DNA from: Antedon mediterranea
Taxonomy: Eukaryota > Echinodermata > Crinoidea > Comatulida > Antedonidae
NCBI RefSeq assembly: GCF_964355755.1
Contig: NC_092671.1
Span: 4,415,001-4,479,000 of the forward strand
Direction: 5' to 3'
DNA: 64,000 bases
The translations under genes and the position numbers were made by a program. The notes below the pieces were generated by a model, which worked only from the letters and a program-made list of their open reading frames with translations, ran no database searches and was not told where the DNA came from. Positions 20,640 through 31,365 of this stretch are shown here, in pieces. Each line of letters begins with the position of its first letter. Positions within the stretch are counted from its first letter, which is position 1.

Positions 20640-22300
20640 AATTATTTAATTTCCCTTAGTTATGCATAGCAACAGTTACTATGGTAACTAAAAATGAGAT
20701 ATTCTTTAGATTTTGCATATTTATCTCATACAAATTTAAATTTGTAGATTATTAGCAGGCATGCCTTATTTGCATTTTCAAATTACCGTTTCACAAGGTC
20801 ATATTCGTAAGCACTTTCTTCTGTGATTATTTTTATTCATGAAAACCCCATATTTTATTTACAGCGGCCACCTCCCTTAACGGACGCACTTTGAAAAGCC
20901 TGTTTGTTCTTCCTATCTAATTAGTGCATTTGGTGCTTACCGTAAGCAGCTGCGAGCACCTTTTTATACTAAAAGTGAGATTTTTTGTAAGCGGCCAATC
21001 GAAAAATGTGATACTTATTGCATGGACCTATGAATTAGAGGTGCATGTTTATTGTATTTCTTTATATATTAGCTTTATTTTGAAGAGGTTTTAAAAACAT
21101 TACTGTGAAGAGATGAGAAAACTACACAGATTTTGACCGACCATTTTTCATATGATAAAAGTTTTTAAAATTTGTCTGAAAATGCTAAAAAATACTAAAC
21201 CACCTGATTATAAATAATAATATGCCTACAATTAGCTGGAAAATTGAGAGGCTCGTTTCGTTAAGAATATCGTATATAGCCATAATAAGTGATTTTGGCC
21301 CTTTATCGGCAGAACCTCCCGTAAGGGGTCACCGCCCGTAAGCGGCCACTTTTCCAGGTCCCGAGGGTGGCCACTTACGGGAGGTTCAACTGTATTTAAC
21401 AAAACAATTATCCTTAGTTACGCATAGAAACAGGTTCTAAGATAACATAAATAATACATTTTGACATAACTTGACCCAAAAATTTTTTTTCACAAGGTCA
21501 GACATTTTCTGGGATTCAGTAGATAAGTAAATTTGGGAAAAGGTAGTAAAGCTATGTAATCAATTGTTTGTAGTCATGAAACCCCATATTAAAAATATTG
21601 TACTTAGTTACGTATAGAAACAGTTGCTACAATACACTATAGGTAAAATGTTGATGTCATTTGACCTCAATATGTAAAATTTTTATTTTTTCATGAAACT
21701 CCATATTTAATTTTTTTTTTAAATATCATTTGTTACGTAAACAGGTTTAAGATAACACTAAAGGTCATTTTTTTAACCTTTATTCAGATTCGTCAAGACT
21801 TTCTTTCTGAGATTATTAGGATTCAGTATTTAAAGTAAATTTGGCAAAAAGTAGAAATGTAAAACTATGTAGAAAAAATGTTTTTTATTTATGAAAAACC
21901 CCTTATTTTTTTTAAATTTTCGCATAGAAACAGTTACTATGGTAAAATGTGACCTCAAAATGAATGAATTTACAAGGTCAAGTTTGTCATTAATGGAATG
22001 CAGTAGAAGTAAAATTGAGAAACATGTACAAATGCAATCAATTCTTTGTATTTATAAAAACGCCATTTTTTACGTTTTTTAAAAATTACTTTCCTTAGTT
22101 ACACATAGAAATGGTTGCTAAGGTAACACTATAGGTAAAATATGAAAATTGTTGAGAATTGTTATGAACTATCTTGTAAATTTTGATCAAACATTAATAG
22201 TTGTAGTAAAGTGGGGACCTGTCCTGTTTTGCAATCTGACCCCTTTTGACCTCAAATGACCTATTTACAAGGTCAGATTTTTTGGGAGGTCTTTCTGTAT
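20640..22300. repeat. Degenerate internal repeats of the 3.9-kb element
   Basis: A unit carrying CCTTAGTTACGCATAGAAAC, then GGTAACACTATAGGTAAAAT, TTGACCTCAAAATGA, ACAAGGTCAGA and a CATGAAACCCCATATT-like end recurs from about 20647, 21408, 21604, 21729, 21917 and 22093. Spacing is irregular (about 125-195 bp in the right-hand five) and identity is modest. The direct words TGACCT and AAGGTCA are frequent in these units. Confidence 0.65.
20862..21394. mobile_element. Possible nested inverted-repeat element
   Basis: Left words TACAGCGGCCACCTCCCTTA and right words GGGAGGTTCAACTGTA are imperfect inverted counterparts. The inner GGTCACCGCCCGTAAGCGGC and GGCCACTTACGGGAGG strengthen a foldback. It separates the first internal repeat of the 3.9-kb element from the others, which suggests a later insertion. 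Weakly supported. Confidence 0.4.
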
Positions 22301-23133
22301 CTCTTTACACAAAATAGATTTAAAAATTTATAAAAACCATTGACTCAATTATTTCCAAGTTTAACATTATTTTCCATCAACTAAATATTTCAATGCAAAA
22401 TACTGTTTTTCTGGCAATTAATTGAAATAAACCTGGCAACACATTCTCCTATTTTATCTAAACTATTCGTATGACTCTAGTAGCAATATGACAAGCCATA
22501 TATACATTTTATTATTGGATTAGCCATATTTAAATTGTGTTTCATGTGTTTTGTTTGTTGATATTTTGTTATATTTTTTGCATTTTTTGTATTTTCCTGG
22601 CAACACAAAACCTATGTACGAAATTTACCCCAGTGTTTTTTTCGTGATTATTGTTGAAAAACCTATTGACTATCAAATTAAAAAACCTCATTGATTTAAA
22701 AACACCACTTTGGAAGTTATAGGTACATTTATGAGGTATACTTTTATAAAAAAAATATTTTTTAAAAAACACCCCTTTTTAAAATAATGGTATCAACCAA
22801 ACTCCATTTTGTAATTTATTTTTTTTCTACATTAAATGGAACTCAATACATGTTGTTTACACTGCTATAAACAAAAACCGTATAATGTAAGTATTTTTGG
22901 TTAAAATAAGTATACAAGTTTGTACTTTTTCACTATAGAAAATCTGTGAAAAATGGCAAAAACAACAAAATTTGGATAATTGACCGTTGTCATGGCAACG
23001 GAGGCTAAAAATTAAAATGAATGTTGTAGATATGCTTTTTATTGAAAGGTCTATTCATGGTAAAAATTTGAGAGAAATCCATTTTGTTACATCTGCCACC
23101 AAATCTTTGATTTTTACAGACAATGGCTCTTAA

Positions 23134-23574
23134 ACATTTTTTTCCAGCAAAAAAAACGGCCCTCTATAGTTGTATTATCGTCTTGAAAATCATGCGCCCT
23201 CTATAAGTATATTATATATTGCAAAGATCTTATATACTATAGTATATAAGATCTTTGTATATAGTATAGTATATAATATAATAATATTTCTATCTTGGAA
23301 AGTTGTTTTGAGTAGCATCATGGCGGTAATTTCGAAAGTAACAAATTTTACCCGCCCCAATAGGGCAACATCGTGTTTATCACAACACGCAAAACAAAAT
23401 AGTTTTTGTAGTATAGTGAAAATGTCATTATTTTCACGATTTTGTCCCAAAACTTTTATTTGTGCATACTTTTTATATTTTATGCGTATCTTCATCAATA
23501 TCCAGTTTGAAAAACGTATTCAATAAGAATTTCTTATAGAAAATATAGTTTTTATCATTGATTCGATAAAAAAA
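23134..23574. other. Intergenic with a 36-bp perfect palindrome
   Basis: A perfect palindrome spans 23222-23257, centred on TATAGTATA, with arms running out through AAGATCTT to CAAAGATCT. More AT-rich direct words follow (TATAGTATAGTATATAATAT). The frames at 23170-23526 (plus) and 23190-23498 (minus) overlap antisense, have no domain and include the palindrome; I do not call either a gene. Confidence 0.55.
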
Positions 23575-24560
23575 CACGAATTGCCATAAAAAAAATTGTA
23601 GGAGGTATAGAGAAGACCGTTAACGAGGGCGCCACTTAGTGCGTGAGAGGGCGATATTTCGATTAATCTAGAACATTTACAGGGGTTTGTATTTTGCATG
23701 CAGTGTAAATACACGAAACCCGTGTCATTCCCGGGTCAATGATGAATCATGTGTGAAAAGAAAATTTATCCGGATACGACACGGGTTTGTTCTAAGCTAG
23801 GCGATGTAAAAGGGGTATTAGTACGGAATTATGGCACAGATGGAAACGTTGAACTGACATTTTGTGCTTGAATATATTCTTGTTGTGAAATAAATAAAAA
23901 AAATGCGACATGCGTCCTTGACACTATTGATTAGTGAAATAATAATATACATCAGATAATTTATCTTCACTTCTATTAATAGGCACATTTATGAATAATT
24001 CAACACATTTGACACACTTTAATTAAAACTTGCTAATAACGACTCTACTAATGTTGAAAGAATCGAAAACAACCAGCTTATTTGGAAAACAGCACGATTT
24101 TAGTAACTGTAACAACTGGATTATAATAAACAAAATTCTTTAATTAAATGTCTATACTACATTATCAAACAATTTACAGATGAATTTAGATATGTTTCAA
24201 ATCGTAGGCTTCATGCCGAAAATATAAATAATGACTGTCACAAAAACTGTCCACCGTATGTTTCTAGTCTCTGGTCACCAGGAAGGTGTGTCTTTAAGAT
24301 TATTAATAATATATGAATCACTGTCCTTTCAGATAGGTAGTAATCTTCCTGAAAAGGGACAAGTTCAACGGGGTATCTCCTACTCGTCTCGAACGATAAA
24401 ATGCGTTCTTTAAAATGTATACTGGACCTACGGTTCATAATCCTTATCCGAGAAGACTTGTTCCACAACCATGACTGGAGCGAGTCGGCCTCGCGATATG
24501 CCGATATAGATGGATCATTAGGTCCTTGTCATTTTGACAAGCAATCTAACAACAGGACAC
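23575..24560. repeat. P-block copy 2 with receptor TM6-TM7 relic
   Basis: Same landmarks as 12960-13700 and 26145-27000. Bases 24165-24262 carry an antisense receptor relic (CAATTTACAGATGAATTTAG, ATGACTGTCACAAAAACTGT) corresponding to the TM7-TM6 coding region with indels. After it come the conserved non-coding words GGTCACCAGGAAGGTGTGTC and CTACTCGTCTCGAACGATAA. No receptor body follows, so this copy is a stranded flank. Confidence 0.7.
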
Positions 24561-24957
24561 TTAACGTGTTTCTATACGTTTTTCGATGTCAATATTTTGT
24601 TGCTCCACCTATCAAACGCTAATGGTCAACCGGGTACTGGAGTCAACACATGTTGCTCCAGGTAGACTATGTAGATAGTTTCTATACGTTCTGGGTGTCA
24701 ACATATTATGTTGCACCATCATGCTTCATTGTTTCAATTTCACCTGAATGGCTTGTCATCGGTTCTACCTGCACGTAATTTGGGCTGCTTCGTTTGCCCC
24801 TTCGTTGCCAACTGTGTTGGCCCTTTCAGAGCATCCTAATGTTCCTTTTTATGTTCTCCTTTTACGTGCATGTTGCAACGATGACTTGCCATTCATATTA
24901 AATAACTTTACAACCAATACTTGTTTCCTTGTATTTGTTTATCGGGCTCACATGTGT
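24561..24957. other. Unassigned stretch
   Basis: Less AT-rich than its surroundings. Two related pieces occur (GTGTTTCTATACGTTTTTCG at about 24568 and GTTTCTATACGTTCTGGGTG at about 24678), each followed by GTCAA-ATATT-TGTTGC words, so a local duplication is present. The 85-codon frame at 24748-25005 runs into the next repeat and has no recognised domain. Confidence 0.4.
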
Positions 24958-25440
24958 CAAAAGCACTTTCTTATCAGTGGGGGGATAGTTCAAATTACAC
25001 AGTAAAATCTCTATTCTTTTGTACACAAATGTTGTAAATAGAGAGGTATTTTAAAAAACTATAAAAAATAAACGGTGTGGTAAAAAATTTCATCAGATGA
25101 CTAAATATAGGTAATATAACTTGAATTTTACATTTCTTGTATTTTTATTCAACTTCAGATTTTGATTTTCATGCTATAGCAAAAATTATCCACCGTATAT
25201 CCACCATCTTTTTTCACCTACTAGAGAGTCACCAGACATGTTATTACATTATATTAAACTACCTAACTACTGAAAAAAAAGTCTTTCTGGTTTTTATGGC
25301 AGAATTTTGCCAAATTTTGTATTTGACCATATTAAGGGAAATTCATGTTTTTTCGTCTTGATTTTTGTTACAAATATTTGATTTATGTACAATTAACCAG
25401 ATATTATATTTAAAATTCATGCCTGTACCTCTGAGCTTTA
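24958..25440. mobile_element. Truncated copy of the 575-bp TIR element
   Basis: Matches 5310-5763 (AAGCACTTTCTTATCAGTGG, TAAACGGTGTGGTAAAAAAT-type words, AGGGAAATTCATGTTTTTTC). It ends in the same right terminus (CATGCCTGTACCTCTGAGCT). The left inverted repeat is missing. The copies differ by scattered substitutions. Confidence 0.75.
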
Positions 25441-26144
25441 AATAGTATATAACAACTTCATCTGGTAGACTCATCGTCGTCATTACTTGTATCATTATCA
25501 TCTAACAAGTCATTTTTTGTGCACGCAGAATATAAATAGAACACAATGCATCAACTAAATTACTCGTTCAACAATCAATAGGCTTAATGGTAGGACCATT
25601 CTTCATTAAGTTTATTATATAATGGATTATTATTACCGTTTTTCCATATTTATTTCATATTATCAGAAATAATACTGTAATTATACGATTAAATGTTGAA
25701 AAGGTTTAATATAATGGATGATCAATCAATAAACAATGTAACAAATCACCACATTGTACTCTCAGTTGTGCTATAATTAATTTTTAAAAGAATCGAGAGC
25801 GGTTGAAAGTTTGGAAAAACGTTATTCCAAAAAGAGGAGGATTCAAAGAAGTTCTGTGACTCTTTTTACACCGCGAGCAAAAATGCGGATCAGGAATTAT
25901 GTAACCAGAGTTGTGCCCGTGACGTAGAAATGCGGAAATGTAGGCCAGTGTAAACAACGTAAAAGGTTACACCAGGGTCGCGTAACCACTAGAGTAAGTG
26001 ATGCGGAATGTATTCAGCGTCAAGTGAATCCGGGACGAACCCGTTTGTTGCTATCCTCGCTCACAACACGGTAGTATTTAATTTACATACAATTAAGTAA
26101 AGACTGATTTTTTGTATTCGCTTATTTAATAAATACAACGTAAG
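25441..26144. other. Intergenic between repeat blocks
   Basis: Begins with the P-block edge words (25446-25497). Bases 25545-25620 share words with 29605-29700 and 37875-37985 (GCATCAACTAAAT, GGCTTAATGGTAG). Bases 25790-26070 are relatively GC-rich (AAAATGCGGATCAGGAATTA, GGTCGCGTAACCACTAGAGT) and match nothing else in the window. No frame of note. Confidence 0.45.
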
Positions 26145-27386
26145 GTTATTTTTTATTCATTTTTATTTAAAGAAATATTATTCTTCACCGCAAGTAGACT
26201 CAATTGTTTTGTATTGCCATAAATAAAAATGTAGGAGGTATAATGAAAAAAGATCGTGCCTCTTCGTGCGTGTGAGGGCGACATTTCGATTAATCTAGAA
26301 CATTTACACGGGTTGGTATTTTGCACTGTAAATACACAAAACCCGTGTTAATGAATCAGGTGTGAAATTGAAATTTATCCAGACACGACACGGGTTTGTT
26401 CTAAGCTAGGCGGTGTAAAAGGGGTATTAGTACGGAATTAAGGTACAGATGGAAACGTTGAACTGAAATTTTTGCTTGTAAATATTCTTGTTGTAAAATA
26501 AATAAAAACATTGCAATATGCGTCCTTGACACTATTGATTAGTGCAATAATTACTAAAAATGCATCAAATAATCTTCTTCTTCTATTAATAGGCACATTT
26601 ATGAATAATTCAAAACTTTTGACACAATTTAATTAAAACTTGCAATAACGACTATACTAATGTTGACGTCTATACTGTTATTTACAGATGAATTTAAATA
26701 TGTTTCAAATCGAAAAATTGTGGGCTTCATGCCAAAAATATAAATAATGACTGTCAAAAAAAATGTCCACAATATTTTTTAGTTTCTGGTAACCAGGAAG
26801 GTGTGTATTTAAGATTATTAATAATACATGAATCACTGTCCTTCCTGAAAAAGGGACAAGTTCACGGGGTATCCTCCTACTCGTCTCGAATGATGAAATG
26901 CGTTCTTTAAAGTGTATACTGGACGTCTACGGTTCATAGTCCTTATCCAAGAAGACTCAAACATAACTGGAGCGAGTCGGCCTCACGATATGACGATATT
27001 GATGGATCTTTAGGTCCTTGTCACTTTTACTTTTCATTTTGACTTTTCATTGTTTGATTTGAATACGGGTATTCAGATAGAGGAATCATTCTTCAACTTT
27101 TTCTTAAAGATTTTTTTTCGAAATATGCTTTACCATCTATCAAATCAAATCAAAGCAATTACTAACAACAGGACACTGAGCTCGTAACAGTGTTTTGATC
27201 TTATGTCTGACTGCGACAAATACGATGGCCCGCAGCTACAGATACAACTTTTGATCTTTGGAGATCAGCATCCTGTTGCTCGATTGCCTTGGTCAAACGT
27301 ATAAGCTGACCCTTACGTAAACGAGATAATGACATGTTATTTCAATTTTCCAAATGTATTGGTTGTAAGTTAAACATCTATAAACT
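26145..27386. repeat. P-block copy 3, downstream of receptor C
   Basis: Shares the P-block landmarks up to about 27000. It includes a receptor TM7-TM6 relic at 26688-26790 (TTACAGATGAATTTAAATAT, ATGACTGTCAAAAAAAATGT). Bases 27130-27386 are shared only with 31620-31916 and its copy: ACTTTTGATCTTTGGAGATC, AGCTGACCCTTACGTAAACG and ATTGGTTGTAAGTTAAACAT. This is the real 3' flank of receptor C and of the broken receptor D. Confidence 0.7.
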
Positions 27387-28481
27387 TTACACACTAACAG
27401 TACGTGCAGTTATTTTCCTCCTAATTTTGCTAAAGAAGACGTCAACAAATGCTTGTCTAAAATTGTCATTTACTACATTATATATCAAAGGATTTAAAGA
27501 AGAATTGAAATAACTTCCAAAGCGACAAACAGTCACTAGCCAATTTAAATCCTTTCCAATAGAATCTAACAAAATTAACATAATAATGACATTCAACGGT
27601 GTCAAGCAGAGAACATAAACTGCGACTGTCACAAAAACTGTCCAGAATATTTTCCTCTCAGATTTTGAACGTGGGTCCGTCTTGCAAGAATTCTTTACAA
27701 CATTTCTTGATTGTCTTAAAGAATAAATCATAAGAAAACATAAAGTTACAATAATCACATTAAAGAGTATATTGACAACAAATTGACAAATCCACAACGC
27801 TGTACAATCTTCAATGTAGCTTTGATTAAAATGACACATAGATGCGCGATTTGAGATACCTCTATACAAATCAGGCCAAGGAAGAATGACGTAGACACGT
27901 TCGTAAGCAATGAAAAATTGTACACAATTCACCGACAAAAAAAATATCCATATAACTGCACATATTTTTACAGATCTTGAAAGAGTACCAAATCCACTTT
28001 TTTGAAACCAATAAGGTTTACAAACTGCCATATAACGTTCAATGGAAAGCCAAAATATCGTACTAACTGCTACATGCCATGCAACAGTAGTAAAGTAACT
28101 TGACAGTTCACAATTCAAGTTGTTCCCATCTATATCATCAATCGTATACGGTACCGAAATTAACTTAAGGTCAAAAAAGGGTCCCACTATTAAAGAAATT
28201 GTATCAGATATTGCCAAATTGGCTAGATACATATAAACTGATTTGTGTAATTTACTCGCTATAACAATAAATGTCGTCATGTTTCCGACAACTCCAAAAG
28301 CGATCACAATAGGAATGATATTGTAACGTAAAATCGTCTCCCAGTCACTAGGAAGGAACATATCGATGTAATCATCATATTGACTTATGTTAAATGTTGA
28401 AAACGCGTATTCCGATACATCAAAGGATGCATTGTCACCTGAAAGTGACATTTTTGTCTTCCGGACTGATCTGTTTCGCAA
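27387..28481 (-). CDS. Rhodopsin-class GPCR, receptor C
   Basis: An intact seven-transmembrane receptor of 364 codons. The first ATG gives ten extra residues (MRNRSVRKTK). The second, at codon 11 (28449-28451), begins MSLSGDNAS as in A and B and is the more likely start, giving 354 residues. Counting from the first ATG: NAS 17-19, N67 in TM1, D93 in TM2, C114, ERY 148-150, WPDLYRGISNR from 202, CLTP in TM6, NPLIY 330-334, C-terminus ARTVSV. The insert after the N-tail (EYAFSTFNISQ) is shared with F and G but absent from A and B. A second glycosylation site (NIS) is near 31. Ligand unknown. Confidence 0.92.
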   Translation of the reverse strand: MRNRSVRKTKMSLSGDNASFDVSEYAFSTFNISQYDDYIDMFLPSDWETILRYNIIPIVIAFGVVGNMTTFIVIASKLHKSVYMYLANLAISDTISLIVGPFFDLKLISVPYTIDDIDGNNLNCELSSYFTTVAWHVAVSTIFWLSIERYMAVCKPYWFQKSGFGTLSRSVKICAVIWIFFLSVNCVQFFIAYERVYVILPWPDLYRGISNRASMCHFNQSYIEDCTALWICQFVVNILFNVIIVTLCFLMIYSLRQSRNVVKNSCKTDPRSKSERKIFWTVFVTVAVYVLCLTPLNVIIMLILLDSIGKDLNWLVTVCRFGSYFNSSLNPLIYNVVNDNFRQAFVDVFFSKIRRKITARTVSV

Positions 28482-28544
28482 TTAAAAATTATCGTTTCAA
28501 CAGTTTGTACTGTTTATTATTGAAATGTATTGCTACTTTTGAAT

Positions 28545-28856
28545 AACGTAACCATAAAAGAACACTCGCATCCAACAAAATAAATTCCCCCGATGATGTG
28601 ATAGAATCAGTGCTAATGTTAAAATACATGGCAAAATAAGAGAGGGCGCTCTATTTAACAATTTTGGAGGGGCTTTTTTGAGTGTAATTCAGCAGGCAAT
28701 GATAATTGAATCACGATCCAAAAGGCAACATTATACATGAATTCATATCTAAAAATAAACAGAATATATAAGTTATAAATGTGAGGGCAAACTTACAATC
28801 TTAGGTGCTAAACAGATTAAAATATACAGTTTAGGGGAGATCACGTGATATACGTT
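28545..28856 (-). promoter_or_regulatory. Receptor C 5' flank with GAGGGCGCTC and TCACGTGA
   Basis: Contains a GAGGGCGCTC box at 28642-28651 and a palindromic E-box TCACGTGA at 28851-28858. Both are conserved in the orphan flank 9520-9826 and in the second copy at 56356-56630. The left limit of the 7.6-kb duplicated segment (about 28583) lies inside this flank. Function is inferred from conservation among paralogs only. Confidence 0.45.
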
Positions 28857-29717
28857 ATTTAAATGTTCGTCTGTTCTGAAACAACATAAAGGGTGTGATA
28901 GCTATGACAGTTTTCGCTTTAAAATATTCCTTTTGTAATTAAAAACAAGATTACAAACTACGCCCTTGACAATACTGAAATAATTAATAAATATGCATCC
29001 GGTATAATCTATTGTCATTTCACTTCAGTTATTAGTAATCTACATTATTTTATGAATAATTCACAACTTCTGAAAAACTTTAAATTAAATTAAACTTACT
29101 AACTGAACGACTATATTATAATAACATTGAAAGAAAACAAATAGACGAGCATGTACGGAAACAGCACAATTATCGTAACTGTAACTGTATCAAGTTATTT
29201 TGATATACTGACCGCACACTTTCACGTAATCATTTTAGCATTTTAAAATGTAATGGTCATAAGTTACCCATAATTATGCATTATTATAAATTTAAATTAT
29301 TCCAGTTGTTCAAAACTACTTCATCAATCATATAGAGTACCGGAATTGTTCTATTTCGGAATTATTTCTCCCAGACTAATATTCTTTTTCGCAATAAAAT
29401 CTATCTTTTCAAATAAAATAAAGTAAGATAAGTTGATGGTATATTCATTAAATGCATTGGCTGTTTACAATAGAGAGGTGGGATACATCACATAATAATA
29501 ATATACAAATAAATATGTTTGTTTAAAACGTAATATATCAACTTAATCTTATCAAATCATTATCCTCATTGCTTTGAATTATAACAAATCACATTTTATA
29601 CAATTGTGCATCAACTAAATGACTAGTTCCACAATCAATGGGCTTAATGGTAGGCCTAGTCTTTATTAAGTTTACTTATTTATTACCGTTTTTCATTATT
29701 GTATGGTTTTTGTACAA
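28857..29717. other. Distal flank and intergenic, with a small receptor relic
   Basis: Bases 29240-29280 carry the receptor 3'-flank word AAAATGTAATGGTCATAAGT. Bases 29316-29347 carry an antisense receptor piece (ACTTCATCAATCATATAGAG) matching the TM2-TM3 loop codons of receptor G (55657-55680), so a worn relic lies here. Bases 29600-29700 share words with 25545-25620 and 37875-37985. No gene. Confidence 0.5.
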
Positions 29718-30184
29718 ACTTTAATGTAGGCTTCTTTAAAACGACATGTACCTAAACGATTTGCTACAAAAATACTACAGTACTCACCATGTTAGTTTAT
29801 TTGAGACACCTCTATATAAATATCAGGCAAAGGAAGAATGACCGATACTCGTTCGTGACCAATACAAAACTGGACAATATTGGTCGGCAAACAAAATCTA
29901 TATATTGCGCAGAGTACCAAATCCACTTTTTTTTTTATTTATAAGGTTTACAGACTGCCATAAAACGTTCAACAGAAAGCAAAACAATCTTAACAATCGA
30001 TACATGCCAGAGGCAACAGCAGTAAAGTAACTCGTCAGTTAAAAAATCAAGTTTTCCCATCTATGTCATGAACTCAATGTACAAAAAGGTGGCCACAATT
30101 AAAGACATTGTATCAGTTATTGCCAAATTCGCTAGATACACGTAAACTGATTTGCAAAATTTACTCACTATACTATAAATGTCG
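29718..30184 (-). pseudogene. Receptor pseudogene (TM1 to ECL2)
   Basis: Antisense similarity to receptor F and its relatives runs from the loop-2 region (GACACCTCTATATAAATATC, the WPDMYRG-equivalent, with indels) through TM4, the ERY region (AACGTTCAACAGAAAGC) and TM2 (ATTGCCAAATTCGCTAGATA) to the end of TM1 (TTACTCACTATACTATAAAT). A poly-T expansion at about 29928-29940 and several indels break the frame. N-terminus and TM5-TM7 are missing; DNA associated with the following LINE starts at about 30187. Confidence 0.85.
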
Positions 30185-30187
30185 GGA

Positions 30188-31365
30188 CTTCACGAAACAC
30201 GACGGGAAGCCACAGGACGGTGCTCATGAATGTTATTTATGCATGAAATAATATTTGAACTTCTAATTTAATTGTTTAATAAATAACATTCTTACTGGGT
30301 TAAAATGGCTCTGGATAAAGGTAATTGTGTTTTGTCTGTGTACCTCGACCTGTTGGCAACTTTTGATACCATTGATCATTCTATTCTTATTGCAAGACTC
30401 TCGTCTATTGGTATCCGTGGAGCTGCTCTGACTTGGTTAAAGTCATATTTGGAAGCAGCAGGTCAAGATTGGTAATGTCAAATCCACCTCTATCGACCTG
30501 AAATGCGGTGTCCAGTATTGTTTTTAGATAACATCTGGCCCTTGAGTGACATCATTATATTGTGTCCAATATCATGTGTACGTAGATGACTCGCAACTGT
30601 ACATCAGCTTCAATCCAGCAGAGTTTAATGAGGCGAAGTCGGTTATCAAAGCTTGTGTTGTTGATTGGCTAACTAAAAACATGCTCTGTTTTAACCCTGG
30701 TAAAAGAGAAGTCTTATATTTTCATTCAAAACAAGAATTTGCACATAGCTAGAAACATCAGTATTGGCAACACCCCAATGACACCATCGTTGGAGGTTAG
30801 AAATATCGGAGTCTCAACAATTACTAAGTCCAGACTTATCAACAACATTAGTAAATCTGTTACCTACCACCTTCGTAACATAAGATCAATTCGCAAATCC
30901 TTAACCCACTACTCGCCTATTAAACTTTTCCACGCATTAATAACATCACGGTTAGACTACTGCAATGCCATTTTGTTTGGTCTACCAAATAAAGAACTTA
31001 ATAAACCACAACTTATTTTAAATACTGTATCCGGCACTTCAAGATTTGCTCATATTACACCAATATTATATAAACTTCACTGGCGTTCAATTAAACAACG
31101 AATTGTTTTTAAACTAACACCATCATATATTTCAAATTGAATTATACGTAGATCTTCAGTTTGCAAAAGATCTCTTAGGTCGACCACTAATCGAGCGTTT
31201 GCAGTTGCAGCTTCTAAACTGTGGAACAATCTTCCTTCCTATTAAAAATGATGCATCCTCTTATCATTTTCAAAAACACTTAAAACAAATCCTTTTTCTT
31301 TCTATTTTTTCTCTCAGCGCTTTGGGACAATCTTTTGATCGCTATATAAATACATTTATATAACA
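30188..31365 (+). mobile_element. Degenerate L2/CR1-type LINE
   Basis: Reverse transcriptase from about 30303: ALDKGNCVLSVYLDL, TFDTIDHSIL, IGIRGAALTWLKSYL. An internal deletion and stops follow. YHVYVDDSQLYISFNPAEFN at about 30567-30626 has VDD in place of the usual ADD, and WLTKNMLCFNPGK is near 30667-30705. A second frame (30739-31140) has LRNIRSIRKSLTHYSPIKLF, LITSRLDYCNAILFGLP and THITPILYKLHW-type words. The 3' end is AGCGCTTTGGGACAATCTTT plus TATAAATACATTTATA. Bases 30188-30302 are unassigned and could be LINE or host DNA. Inactive. Confidence 0.85.

Larger units (their letters stand above)
19224..23133. mobile_element. 3.9-kb TIR element with internal repeats
   Basis: Left end TTAAGAGCCATTGTCTGTAA at 19224 and, inverted, TTAAGAGCCATTGTCTGTAA ending at 23133. 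Similarity continues inward for about 100 bp with gaps (AATCAAAGA, GTGGCAGA, TTGATTTCT against TGGATTTCT, TCAAATTTT). TTAA at both ends is compatible with a TTAA target, but there is no CCC terminus typical of piggyBac. No transposase frame is recognisable, so the copy is non-autonomous or degenerate. Short frames inside (20008-20220, 21891-22082, 22569-22772) show no domain. Confidence 0.75.

Noticed and set aside
23170-23526. 118-codon plus frame and 102-codon antisense frame
   Set aside because: They overlap each other, include a 36-bp palindrome, and have no recognisable domain or signal.
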